Shown in pieces: positions 9,015-17,054 of a stretch of 64,000 nt of DNA. Source of the stretch: Flavobacteriaceae bacterium PS02338 (GTDB lineage: Bacteria; Bacteroidota; Bacteroidia; Sphingobacteriales; Sphingobacteriaceae); NCBI GenBank assembly GCA_029959615.1, contig JASCOD010000003.1, positions 1 through 64,000 on the forward strand, in the 5' to 3' direction. Numbering within the stretch: position 1 is the stretch's first letter; every line of letters starts with the position of its first letter. Under the pieces are notes generated by a model. That model did not search any database. It saw only the letters and a list, made by a program, of their open reading frames with translations, and had not been told where the DNA came from. The position numbers and the translations under genes are program-made.

Positions 9015-9851
9015 TTATTTCAATTTAGATTTCATTTCCTCTATAAGTTTCGAAAATCGTTTGTCGTTTTGGATATCTGTTTCGATCAACCATTGATTAA
9101 ACGCTTTTATGTCTTTCTTTTTATATAGGCCACTAAGAATATTGTAGGCATTTTCTGCATCATAGTTTTTAGCATTATTCTTTTGAACAAAACTTTTATA
9201 GGTTTGCATGGCTTCGTCTATCAATTTGTTGTTAACCTGTGCATAAATCAACTCTTTGTTCACGTAAGCATTGGTTGGTTCTTTTTCTAAGGCCACTTTC
9301 AAAATTTTGATGGCGTCTTCATGCCTGTCTAAACAATTATAGGTATAAGCTAATTCTGGTCTTAATCGCTTAAAGTCGGGTTCTTTTAGGTACGCTTTTT
9401 CGAGCAGAGGTAAGGCTGATTTACATTCTCCCCAAGCATTAAATGTAAAACCTCTGATGTATAAATAGTTGGTGGTGTTTTCGTCCTGTTTGTAAGCTGC
9501 CAACCAATCGGGAATTACTTTAGCACCTAACTCTTTCAGTTTTTCCTCCGGTATTAGGGCAATAAGTGTGTTGTTCCTTTGTAGTCGATATTTCATGCTA
9601 CTGCTATTTTCTCTTGGTTTAGGTAGGTATTTTCCATTCGAATCAATTTTAAACCAACCACCAACATCTAGCGTTAAGCCAGCTTGTGGATCAATGTAAA
9701 CAAAGCCATAGGCATGAGATCCAGCGGTGTCTGCTGGTAACGCTACCCATTTGTTCTCGCAGTAAACAAATTTTTTATCAAAGTTTAGCTTTTCTTGAGC
9801 CAATAAGAAAAAAGGAGATAATATTAGAAAGAGAACTGAATAGATTTTCAT
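9015..9851 (-). CDS. Secreted TPR-repeat protein
   Basis: 278 residues with a signal peptide (MKIYSVLFLILSPFFLLAQE). Residues about 25-110 form an unassigned beta-rich part. From about 130 on are three or four tetratricopeptide repeats (AWGECKSALPLLEKAYLKEP; RLRPELAYTYNCLDRHEDAI; EKEPTNAYVNKELIYAQVNN). Such proteins usually serve as periplasmic scaffolds. No partner can be named from the neighbours. Confidence 0.8.
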   Translation of the reverse strand: MKIYSVLFLILSPFFLLAQEKLNFDKKFVYCENKWVALPADTAGSHAYGFVYIDPQAGLTLDVGGWFKIDSNGKYLPKPRENSSSMKYRLQRNNTLIALIPEEKLKELGAKVIPDWLAAYKQDENTTNYLYIRGFTFNAWGECKSALPLLEKAYLKEPDFKRLRPELAYTYNCLDRHEDAIKILKVALEKEPTNAYVNKELIYAQVNNKLIDEAMQTYKSFVQKNNAKNYDAENAYNILSGLYKKKDIKAFNQWLIETDIQNDKRFSKLIEEMKSKLK

Positions 9852-9925
9852 TTTATTTTTTTTCTAAAATACACAAAAGCCAATGCAAATTGCATTGGCT
9901 TTTTTAAAGAAAATTTTGAAGTTGC

Positions 9926-10255
9926 TTAAGGTGCTGTGGTATTAGAAAATACATTGATTACCACTACGCCTGCAACAATTAATAGCATACCAATGATGGC
10001 TGCAATATCCAAGCTTTGTTTAAAAATGATTACTGCGACTGCCGCTGTCAATATGATGCCTACACCCGCCCAAATGGCGTATGCAACACCTAAAGGGATA
10101 TATTTTAATGCGTGAGATAAAACGTAAAAGCAAGATGATAATGCAATTACAGTGATGATGCTTGGAATGAGCTTGGTAAAACCTTCTGATTTTTTAAGGA
10201 AACTAGAGCCAATAACTTCTAATACAATGGCCAAACCTAAAAATAAATATTTCAT
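9926..10255 (-). CDS. Small multidrug resistance (SMR/DMT) transporter
   Basis: 109 residues, four membrane helices, the standard SMR length. The first helix has the essential membrane-embedded acidic residue in IVLEVIGSSFLKKSEGF (Glu13, equivalent to Glu14 of EmrE). The motif PLGVAYAIWAGVGIILTAAV of helices 2-3 is the family signature. It should work as a dimeric proton antiporter for cationic compounds, or as a guanidinium exporter; the subtype cannot be decided here. It is a single SMR gene, not a paired heterodimer. Confidence 0.9.
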   Translation of the reverse strand: MKYLFLGLAIVLEVIGSSFLKKSEGFTKLIPSIITVIALSSCFYVLSHALKYIPLGVAYAIWAGVGIILTAAVAVIIFKQSLDIAAIIGMLLIVAGVVVINVFSNTTAP

Positions 10256-10461
10256 CTATATATTGTTTTTAATAGTGATGAAGCTATCAGATTTTTCACA
10301 TGTTGTAAATTTTGCTTTTGTGTTCAAGAACTCGCAAGCTCGGTTTATTCATGCCACTGGTGTGGTTTGAAAAATCATGATGGTTTCATATCCTGTGTTT
10401 TTGTACTGCAAAAGAAGAATATTTAAGGCCTGCTTTTTTTGATATAGATCAAAATCGGTTA

Positions 10462-11019
10462 TTATTTCCTTATTCGGCTTAAGGTTTCTTGAGTGATGCC
10501 TAGATAGGAGGCAATGTGACCTAAACTTACTCTTCGTAATAGGTAAGGATATTTGCTAATAAGCCATTGATAGCGTTCTGTAGCAGATTCTGTATGCAAA
10601 GAATTAATACGCTCTTCTAAAATCATACAAACCTCTTCGGCTATTTTACGGCCTATTAAATTTAATTCTGGATAAAGTTGATAAAGCTCATTCAAATCAT
10701 CTACAGCTATGGAATAAACTATAGAATCTTCTAAGAATTGGATGTTTTCCAACGACGGTAAATTGGCATATACAGGTAGGATAGAGGCGTACACTTCATT
10801 CTCAATTCCAAACCAGGCATTAACTTCTTTATGATTGCTGTAAAAATAGCCCCTAATCAACCCTTTCTCAATTAGAAAATAGCTGGAAAGTGTTTGGCCT
10901 TGCTTAAGCAAATGTTCATGCTTTTTTTTGATCAAATGTTTTGTTCGCTTAGCAATTGCTATTTCAGCTTCTTGGCTTAATGGACCGTATTTCTTCAGCT
11001 TATTTATTAGGGGATTCAT
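10462..11019 (-). CDS. Crp/Fnr-family transcriptional regulator
   Basis: 185 residues: an N-terminal cyclic-nucleotide-binding-like beta-roll (LIKKKHEHLLKQGQTLSSYF to about 115), a dimerisation helix, then a short winged helix ending in VSLGHIASYLGITQETLSRI. The ligand-binding region lacks the RxA(S/T) cAMP signature, as is usual for Bacteroidota members, so the effector is unknown. It lies upstream of the SMR transporter gene on the same strand with a 206-bp gap, so control of that transporter is possible but not shown. Confidence 0.9.
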   Translation of the reverse strand: MNPLINKLKKYGPLSQEAEIAIAKRTKHLIKKKHEHLLKQGQTLSSYFLIEKGLIRGYFYSNHKEVNAWFGIENEVYASILPVYANLPSLENIQFLEDSIVYSIAVDDLNELYQLYPELNLIGRKIAEEVCMILEERINSLHTESATERYQWLISKYPYLLRRVSLGHIASYLGITQETLSRIRK

Positions 11020-11051
11020 CTGCTACAAAGTTAAAAATGGGACTATACATT

Positions 11052-11489
11052 TTACTCTGCCATCCAATATGCGTAAGTCATTTCGAACTTGATTTCATTC
11101 TTGCCATGCATTCCTACTTCATTCCAGCCGGCTTTTCTATAAAATGATTCTGCTCTTGTTTTAGGTGCCGTGCCTAACCAAATTGTATCTCTGGTTTTGC
11201 TGAAATACCAATTTAGCATAACGTCATGCAGTTTCCTTCCAATGCCGCGTTGATCAAAATCTGGATGTACAAATAAAGCCCATACGTTTCGATCTTCTAA
11301 ATCTACGATGGAAAAACCTACAATTTTATTGTCGATTTCACATATCCATCCTTTGCCTTTTTGCGTGAGAAACAATTCGCAATCTTCATCAGTTACCAAA
11401 TTTGGATTCGATAAGGTGTTCTCTTTCACTAGATTTCTAACAACTTGTATTTGCTTGATATCTGCAATAATTGCTTCTCTAATTTCCAT
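11052..11489 (-). CDS. GNAT-family N-acetyltransferase
   Basis: 145 residues from MEIREAIIADIKQIQ. The start at 11489 is preferred because it begins the conserved first strand and overlaps the esterase gene by only 11 bp. The acetyl-CoA binding segment is VHPDFDQRGIGRKLHDVML (the Q/RxxGxG/A motif), followed by FYRKAGWNEVG. Substrate unknown. It is the last gene of a three-gene overlapping cluster with the esterase and the phosphoesterase. Confidence 0.88.
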   Translation of the reverse strand: MEIREAIIADIKQIQVVRNLVKENTLSNPNLVTDEDCELFLTQKGKGWICEIDNKIVGFSIVDLEDRNVWALFVHPDFDQRGIGRKLHDVMLNWYFSKTRDTIWLGTAPKTRAESFYRKAGWNEVGMHGKNEIKFEMTYAYWMAE

Positions 11490-12321
11490 GTTTTTCTGTT
11501 GATTGTATTTGATGGTTACCAAATGCCCAGATCAATGCCTTCTCTTTGGTAGCCCTAAAAATAGTGTGGTGTTGCTCTTTAGGTTCATCTGCGTAAGTCC
11601 ACTGCAAGGTAGGAGGAGCAGCCGTCTTTAAAATTTGAGAAAATTGCTTGGTATAAACAGAGATGTCTTTGGCATTAGAGCCTGCAAACCAAAAACGTTT
11701 TTCGGTAGTCGGGAAGTTCGTGAATATCTCCTTCGTATTTTTAACCAGGTAATGGTTGTTCCACCATAAAGAAGGATCAAAAGCGATATAGGTATCGAAC
11801 ATATCTGGCTGTATAAGTAGTGTTTCTACCACGAACAAGCCGGCAAGCGATTCGCCAATTAATCCTTTTTTACCATTGGTACGATACTTCTTGTCGATTT
11901 CTATGAAAAGCTCCTCTTTAATGAAGTTTCTGAATTTTTCAGATCCACCTACAACAGGAGCAATCTTTTTATCTTTGTCTACCTCAGTAAAACCGCTTAA
12001 ATCTCTTCTACGCTGCGTATTTTCAATACCCACTAATAACATTGGCGGGATTTTTTTGTTCTTAATCAATTCCGCTAATGTATTGGCAATATGAGGAAAG
12101 TCTTCCTTAATGCCTCCATCAGCCATGTATAGAACAGGAAAAGATTCAGTACTGTTGTTGTATGCTGGTGGGAGCCAAACGTTAATGGTTCTCGCTTCAT
12201 TTACTTGCTTAGAATTAAGGATAAAAGTTTCGTGAGTTGGAATAGGATCTTGCTGTTGTTGCTTCGCATTTGAACAACTGCTGAATAGAGCAAATAAAAG
12301 TATAAATGTTATCTTTTTCAT
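11479..12321 (-). CDS. Putative esterase lipoprotein (esterase D/Fes-like alpha/beta hydrolase)
   Basis: 280 residues. The signal sequence ends in LFALFSSC, compatible with lipidation at Cys16. The alpha/beta-hydrolase nucleophile elbow is GESLAG, preceded by the FPVLYMADGG strand and followed by a YIAFDPSLWW segment typical of esterase-D/ferri-enterochelin-hydrolase-like proteins. The catalytic His is probably in EQHHTIFRAT. The likely reaction is hydrolysis of carboxylic esters, possibly siderophore or acyl esters, at the cell envelope. It overlaps the upstream phosphoesterase gene by ATGA, so the two are translationally coupled. Confidence 0.85.
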   Translation of the reverse strand: MKKITFILLFALFSSCSNAKQQQQDPIPTHETFILNSKQVNEARTINVWLPPAYNNSTESFPVLYMADGGIKEDFPHIANTLAELIKNKKIPPMLLVGIENTQRRRDLSGFTEVDKDKKIAPVVGGSEKFRNFIKEELFIEIDKKYRTNGKKGLIGESLAGLFVVETLLIQPDMFDTYIAFDPSLWWNNHYLVKNTKEIFTNFPTTEKRFWFAGSNAKDISVYTKQFSQILKTAAPPTLQWTYADEPKEQHHTIFRATKEKALIWAFGNHQIQSTEKHGN

Positions 12322-13142
12322 GTGGTTAAGTTGAATATCGCAATTTCTGCTTTTGCCCCAAATCTGGCAGGAAATATACTTGTTCCAATTCCTTTTGAAA
12401 CATAAAGCTTATGGGTATTTGTGTTATACCAACCTTTGACGTATTTTCCACTTCCTTGCGGTAAAAATGGGATGAAACCGAAAATGTTAATTTGTCCGCC
12501 ATGGGTATGTCCCGAGAGGATGAAATCTACATTGATATCTGGAGTTAACTTTTCTGCGATATGGTCACTATATTGTGGACAGTGGTTTAATATGATATGG
12601 TGATCGCTTTTTTGGTAGTTCTTTATTGAGGTCTCAAAGTCAGCATTTCCCCCAAGATAGTCGTCGACACCAGTTATGGATAGGGTTTTGTTCTTAAAAG
12701 AATATTGAGTGGTTTGATTAATAAGCAATTTGCAATTATTATCTGCATAAATCTGATTCAATTCAGCTAAGTCAACCTTCCCCCAATATTCCCAATTTCC
12801 TAAGATTGCGACCTTTTGTATATCGTTGCTAATTAGTTTCAGAAAATCATTAAGTACCGATATGTTTTCTGCTTTGTCAATAGCGTCTCCAGTAATCAGT
12901 ATTAAGTCGGGCTTTAATTTGTTTAGCTTTTTAGTGAGTTGTTTCAGTTGATAATTTACAGACTGTAGGTGTAGGTCAGAAATTTGGACAACTTTGATGT
13001 TTTCGGTATCTTTTGTTGCAGTTCCAATAAAGAATTCATTGATGTCTATAAAGAATTTTTCAATCCAAAATGCTTCTGCTAAAAGAGCTCCTGACGTAAT
13101 TAACGCTGCTGTTTGTATGAATTTTCGTCTAGAGATGCGCAT
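12318..13142 (-). CDS. Metallophosphoesterase with Tat-type signal
   Basis: 274 residues. The N-terminus has a twin-arginine motif (SRRKFIQTAA) before a hydrophobic segment, so Tat export or membrane anchoring is likely. The calcineurin-like motifs are in order: ISDLHLQ, LILITGDAID, ILGNWEYWG (variant GNHE), LNHCPQ and SGHTHGGQINIFG. This matches the YkuE/YaeI group, which act on phosphorylated lipids or related esters; the true substrate is not known. It heads the cluster phosphoesterase-esterase-GNAT. Confidence 0.9.
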   Translation of the reverse strand: MRISRRKFIQTAALITSGALLAEAFWIEKFFIDINEFFIGTATKDTENIKVVQISDLHLQSVNYQLKQLTKKLNKLKPDLILITGDAIDKAENISVLNDFLKLISNDIQKVAILGNWEYWGKVDLAELNQIYADNNCKLLINQTTQYSFKNKTLSITGVDDYLGGNADFETSIKNYQKSDHHIILNHCPQYSDHIAEKLTPDINVDFILSGHTHGGQINIFGFIPFLPQGSGKYVKGWYNTNTHKLYVSKGIGTSIFPARFGAKAEIAIFNLTT

Positions 13143-13804
13143 GTATTTAAATTATAGATCGTAACGCTCCGCCACTAGATGGGAAAATAGGAGTGTAGTA
13201 CGTTTTACACGTAAATATAGTTTAAAATCCGTTATTTTCTGATTTTGCCATTTTCTTTCTGTTTCTAAAATGTGATCAAATGATTGAAATTTACACTTCC
13301 TGTTTATTGGCAATTAGTGCTTGCGGTAAAGTTGAGGATGAAGAAATTAGGGGCTGTCGGCTTTGGTGTATTTAGACGTATTTGTACCTGTTCTGCTTTG
13401 TTTGTCCATTTTTGTCGCAATTGTCGTTTTGGGTATGCTGGTTGTACGTCGGTCTAACGTCGGTCCTACGTTCGTCCTACGTCGGTGATTTGAAGCTTGA
13501 ACCGTTGGAGTATTTTTATCTGAGCTCGTGCCAGCAAATGCTTGCAGTCCTCACCAGTTGATGTTGTCTCAATAATTCTTAAGATAAGGTTGATCAGCAA
13601 ATTGTCCTTTAAAAAGATAGTTTTTTGATGAGTATATTTTATGATAGGCGCTCCGTAGCGCTAAGATTTTAGCACTCAATGTAGTAGCTCCATCTTTCTT
13701 CCTATATATCATGTTGTTTTATCACTTATGGTTGTAATGTTTTCATTTTCAGGTTTTTGTGTTTTGATTTTTTTTGTAATTTCAGCTTGCTAAATATCTA
13801 CACT
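13143..13804. other. Gene-free stretch of 0.66 kb
   Basis: No coding sequence or RNA gene is recognised. At 13446-13486 there is a degenerate tandem motif of the form ACGTCGGTC-YWA, repeated about four times. The rest is A/T-rich and probably holds the promoters of the divergent genes on either side. Confidence 0.5.
13446..13486. repeat. Degenerate tandem repeat ACGTCGGTC
   Basis: Four imperfect copies of about 11 bp (ACGTCGGTCTA, ACGTCGGTCCT, ACGTTCGTCCT, ACGTCGGTG) lie head to tail. Function unknown. Confidence 0.6.
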
Positions 13805-14017
13805 ATGGAAGCAAAATACTCAAGGGTAATCTTATTTCCCGAAGATCTTCAATACTTTAGTGGGGGAGGTTTCAGAACTAATTATCGTCTTTATAACGAT
13901 ATCCGTAATAAATTCGGTTTAGATAAAAAGGTGCGCATCACTATTTATCATGTTAGGGATTATTTCAATATTAGTTTAGAAGATGTGATTCATGGTGTCT
14001 TTAAGACAACGATGTGA
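13805..14017 (+). CDS. Small hypothetical protein, 70 aa
   Basis: Translation from the ATG at 13805 gives 70 residues; an upstream in-frame ATG adds a Phe/Cys-rich stretch that looks like translated leader. The mix of basic and aromatic residues with a helix-like C-terminal half (KVRITIYHVRDYFNISLEDV) resembles small DNA-binding proteins of Bacteroidota accessory regions, but no family is assigned. It stands alone next to the MITE-like element. Confidence 0.5.
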   Translation: MEAKYSRVILFPEDLQYFSGGGFRTNYRLYNDIRNKFGLDKKVRITIYHVRDYFNISLEDVIHGVFKTTM

Positions 14018-14064
14018 TATTTAATCCTATTTATAGGAAGATGACATCAATTCTTTATTAATCT

Positions 14065-14452
14065 AACGTGAGTTCGGGATAAGAAAGTGGTTTTAGACAC
14101 TGATATTAGGATAACCATCACTTATTTGCTACTATTTATTAGTTCGGTCGCTTCGCGGACAAACTTTTATTCATTGATGTTGATATTTTCAATGGTATTC
14201 ATGCTTGCTTCGCAGGTTTCCTATAGCTGAAAAAAGTATGCAAAACCAGAGCGTTAGCATAGCTCATTTATACCTTTAAAACAATAATAGAAGCATAAAT
14301 AAAAAGCCACGGCTGCGCCTGATGCTATTAAAGTCAGTTGAATGGCTAATTACAGCTATCCGCATCAGCCAAGGCCGATTATAGCAAAACGAAGAGGCTT
14401 TGCGTAGGCTTGAAATTATGCAAAAGTAAAATTGCTTAAACCGAACTCCGTT
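14065..14452. mobile_element. MITE-like element with terminal inverted repeats and 5-bp target duplication
   Basis: The left end reads AACGTGAGTTCGGGATAAG and the right end, reverse-complemented, AACGGAGTTCGGTTTAAG: the ends match at about 16 positions with one indel. Both are flanked directly by AATCT (14060-14064 and 14453-14457), as expected for a target duplication. The 388-bp interior has no open frame. It is therefore read as a non-autonomous element mobilised in trans; the IS family is not certain. Confidence 0.6.
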
Positions 14453-14668
14453 AATCTATCTTTTTATCCATTGGTTGATCTGAGTAGTGATGTTTTGCTA
14501 TTGTTAGGATTTTGTTCATTTCTTCTTGTCGATATAACTAATTTAAAGCCGATGGAGAGGTTTTACGGTGGGGTCTCGATAACGATTATTCCTTAAGAAA
14601 AGGTTCTGTTTTACCATATTTTGCATTGTTTTGGATGTTTTTTGCACTTATAGGCTCTTTTTAGTCAG

Positions 14669-14702
14669 TTTTGCTCAATTTTGCTCAATTTTGCTCAATT
14701 TT
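14669..14702. repeat. Short tandem repeat TTTTGCTCAA x3
   Basis: Three perfect 10-bp units followed by a diverged fourth (TTTTAGCC). Intergenic; function unknown. Confidence 0.8.
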
Positions 14703-14989
14703 AGCCATTACTTCACTTGTTTGTACAAATTCCTGCATGTTGATTTTGAACCAGTTTTGTAATTTGATAATTTGGTTTTCTTAATTCGGAAAATGGTTTC
14801 CAAATTAAGAACTCAACCAACTATGAAAAATCAAAACTATTTATCTCTTATCACAAACTTGCTGACGCGGCTTTGAAGTTAAAGTCATCAATGTTAAAAA
14901 TGGCTTGATTGGAAACCTCAATTTCCCCTGCTATTACATCTAGCTTGTCAGATTTCATGGCTTTATGACATTCCCTATCCGTTGAGGGC

Positions 14990-15193
14990 TCAGCTTCTTT
15001 TTGCCTTCATTTTCTCAAGAAACTCCTTAATGCCAAATTTCTCGGCTATTCTCTTTAAACAGATACTCGGCTGTAAGCTCAATCTACTAGCCATTTTTTC
15101 GAAGGAATCATCAAGCCCTTGTTTGCCCTTATAGCGTAAAATTAAAAGTATCAAATTAAATGAATTGATTATTAACCCATTAAAAATAACCAA
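14990..15193 (-). CDS. Doubtful small ORF, 67 aa
   Basis: A 67-residue frame divergent from the surface-protein gene, starting 3 bp from it. The C-terminal 40 residues are basic and helical (DDSFEKMASRLSLQPSICLK; IAEKFGIKEFLEKMKA) and could be a helix-turn-helix-like remnant, while the N-terminal 25 residues look like translated upstream region. No family is recognised. It may be a remnant rather than a working gene. Confidence 0.25.
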   Translation of the reverse strand: MVIFNGLIINSFNLILLILRYKGKQGLDDSFEKMASRLSLQPSICLKRIAEKFGIKEFLEKMKAKRS

Positions 15194-15196
15194 ACT

Positions 15197-16993
15197 ATGA
15201 ATTACTATTTTCTAAAAAAGCTAGTCTCAAATGCAAAGCATTGTGAAAGACTATCATCTCAGTACTCAAATGCCTCTAATAAAGGATTGTGCCGTATTGG
15301 CATTACCAGCGCATTATTTTCGCTATTTATGGTATCGGCGGCGTATGGACAAACGCCCGGTAATAATAACCTTGCTGGCGTGCCCGAAGATGATAAACTT
15401 GGTAGTATAAAAGCCAGGGTAATTGAAGTTAATGACGATGGTGGAACCAAGGCTAACGAATTTATCTATTTTAAGGTAAATGCACCAGGTATTAGGCCAC
15501 CCTATACACAAGAATGGTATAGGAACCCTACTGCTTACCTTACTCACGAGGATTTCCATTTCCGCAACGTGGGTTTACGTCTTTACGATAAGCCGCTTAA
15601 CTTTTCCAATAAAATAGATAACCGCCGTATTGTATTATGGAGTGATAGCAATAACCCAAACCAGTTTTATGGTTTCGGGATCAATAATTTCACGCTAAGG
15701 TATCAGGTAGATAATACCCAGAGCAGCCACGTATTTTATGCGGGTAAAGATGCCAATACTTCGGTTGAATTACTTCGTGTACATGGTGATGGCACCGTAG
15801 GGATTCCATCAACTGGTAAATTTGCAAACATGGGTACAGGTATATTTGCTGGGCCTGTATATGTAGGTAATACAGTTAAGGTCTTTAAGAATAATGTGCT
15901 CGAATTTGGCGACGGCATCACAGGCAAGGAAGGTAATGCTGGAAAAATTGGCTATCAGGTATTTGACAAAAATGCATTGGATATTGTGGGGGCTGGAACT
16001 TCCGATGGCAAAGCGTTGCGCCGCATAACCCTGTGGGCAGAAGGCGGTACGACACTAAAGGGAGGCTTGCAGATAGAGGGTAAGAATTTCCTTGAACTGG
16101 GTGCTGGTGTAGCAGCTAAAGAAGGCAATGCCGGGCGCATAGGCTATCAACTCTTTGGCGGCAGTACGGCGCTTGATATTGTAGGTGCCGGAACCGCAGA
16201 TGGTAAATCACCACGTCGTATTACGCTTTGGGCAGAAGGGGGGACAGAATTTAAGGGAGGTGCCGTTTTTAATGATTTGGTCTCCTTTAATAAAGGGATT
16301 TCACTTAAAGGTATTACGAATCTAGATGGCTTAAATATACCAGCTAGTGGAGAATTAAATATGGGGAATGGTATCATCAATCGTCGCATTGTGTTGTGGG
16401 ATAATACCAAAAATGCCAACCAGTTTTACGGTTTTGGGATAAGCGGAGGGACGCTAAGGTATCAGATAGAGGGTGCCGGTTCAAGCCATGTATTTTATGC
16501 AGGAAAAGATGCGGCAAATTCTACAGAATTATTGCGTATAGCTGGTAATGGCGATGTGACCTCAACTGGTAAAATGTTGTTGACATCTGGTAGTTTAGCT
16601 TTTGTTAATATCTCTCAAAAGCAAAAAGATGTCTTTAACTTATTTGTAGAAAAAGGTGTATTGTCTGAAGATTATGCTATCGCTCCTAAAGCTAGCTGGG
16701 CTGATTACGTTTTCAGCAATAACTATGAGCGAGCATCGCTGACCCAGATTGCAGCTTACATTCAAACGAACGGTCATCTTCCGGGTATCCCATCTGCGGC
16801 AACTGTTAAAGCAGAAGGTTATGACCTGCATAGCATGAATACCAAATTCCTCGAAAAAATTGAAGAGTTGACACTCCACGCTATTGATCAGCAAAAGGAA
16901 ATTGAATCACTCAAATCACAATTGCAAGCTTACAAGGCTATCGCTGAAAAGATAGAGAAATTGTTAGCTCAAAGCGAGTCTAAAAAGAACTAA
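15197..16993 (+). CDS. Repeat-rich tail-fibre-like surface protein
   Basis: 598 residues. An unusual N-terminal lead of about 35 residues precedes the hydrophobic signal segment (GITSALFSLFMVSAAYGQ). The body holds two copies of a module around NRRIVLW-NQFYGFGI-LRYQ-SSHVFYAGKDA-ELLR (about 135-200 and 393-455) and two copies of EGNAGKIGYQ-LDIVGAGT-DGK-RRITLWAEGG (about 240-355). The last 130 residues carry a conserved Bacteroidota C-terminal region (WADYVFSNNYE; LPGIPSAATVKAEG) ending in a coiled coil (MNTKFLEKIEELTLHAIDQQ). The region is shared with proteins annotated as tail-fibre or cell-wall-anchor proteins. Surface location and trimerisation are inferred. No T9SS sorting domain is seen. 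The gene is 61 bp upstream of the giant GH53 gene and probably cotranscribed with it. Confidence 0.75.
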   Translation: MNYYFLKKLVSNAKHCERLSSQYSNASNKGLCRIGITSALFSLFMVSAAYGQTPGNNNLAGVPEDDKLGSIKARVIEVNDDGGTKANEFIYFKVNAPGIRPPYTQEWYRNPTAYLTHEDFHFRNVGLRLYDKPLNFSNKIDNRRIVLWSDSNNPNQFYGFGINNFTLRYQVDNTQSSHVFYAGKDANTSVELLRVHGDGTVGIPSTGKFANMGTGIFAGPVYVGNTVKVFKNNVLEFGDGITGKEGNAGKIGYQVFDKNALDIVGAGTSDGKALRRITLWAEGGTTLKGGLQIEGKNFLELGAGVAAKEGNAGRIGYQLFGGSTALDIVGAGTADGKSPRRITLWAEGGTEFKGGAVFNDLVSFNKGISLKGITNLDGLNIPASGELNMGNGIINRRIVLWDNTKNANQFYGFGISGGTLRYQIEGAGSSHVFYAGKDAANSTELLRIAGNGDVTSTGKMLLTSGSLAFVNISQKQKDVFNLFVEKGVLSEDYAIAPKASWADYVFSNNYERASLTQIAAYIQTNGHLPGIPSAATVKAEGYDLHSMNTKFLEKIEELTLHAIDQQKEIESLKSQLQAYKAIAEKIEKLLAQSESKKN

Positions 16994-17054
16994 TAAAAAT
17001 ACACACCATTTTCTTAGCGCATTTGCGCAATAGAATTAATAATAATGATTCATT

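Larger units (their letters stand above)
14018..15196. other. Gene-poor 1.2-kb stretch before the surface-protein genes
   Basis: Contents: the MITE-like element (14065-14452), a short tandem repeat (14669-14702), a possible gene remnant at 14824 (start MKNQNYLSLITNLL, then a stop; the neighbouring frame continues ADAALKLKSSMLKMA), and a weak minus-strand ORF at 14990-15193. No RNA gene was recognised. Confidence 0.5.

Noticed and set aside
13439..13490. Possible CRISPR-like array of ACGTCGGTC repeats
   Set aside because: Units are about 11 bp, directly adjacent and degenerate, with no spacers and no cas genes.
14669..14702. Iteron-like TTTTGCTCAA repeats as an origin
   Set aside because: Only three units, no DnaA boxes or replication gene nearby.
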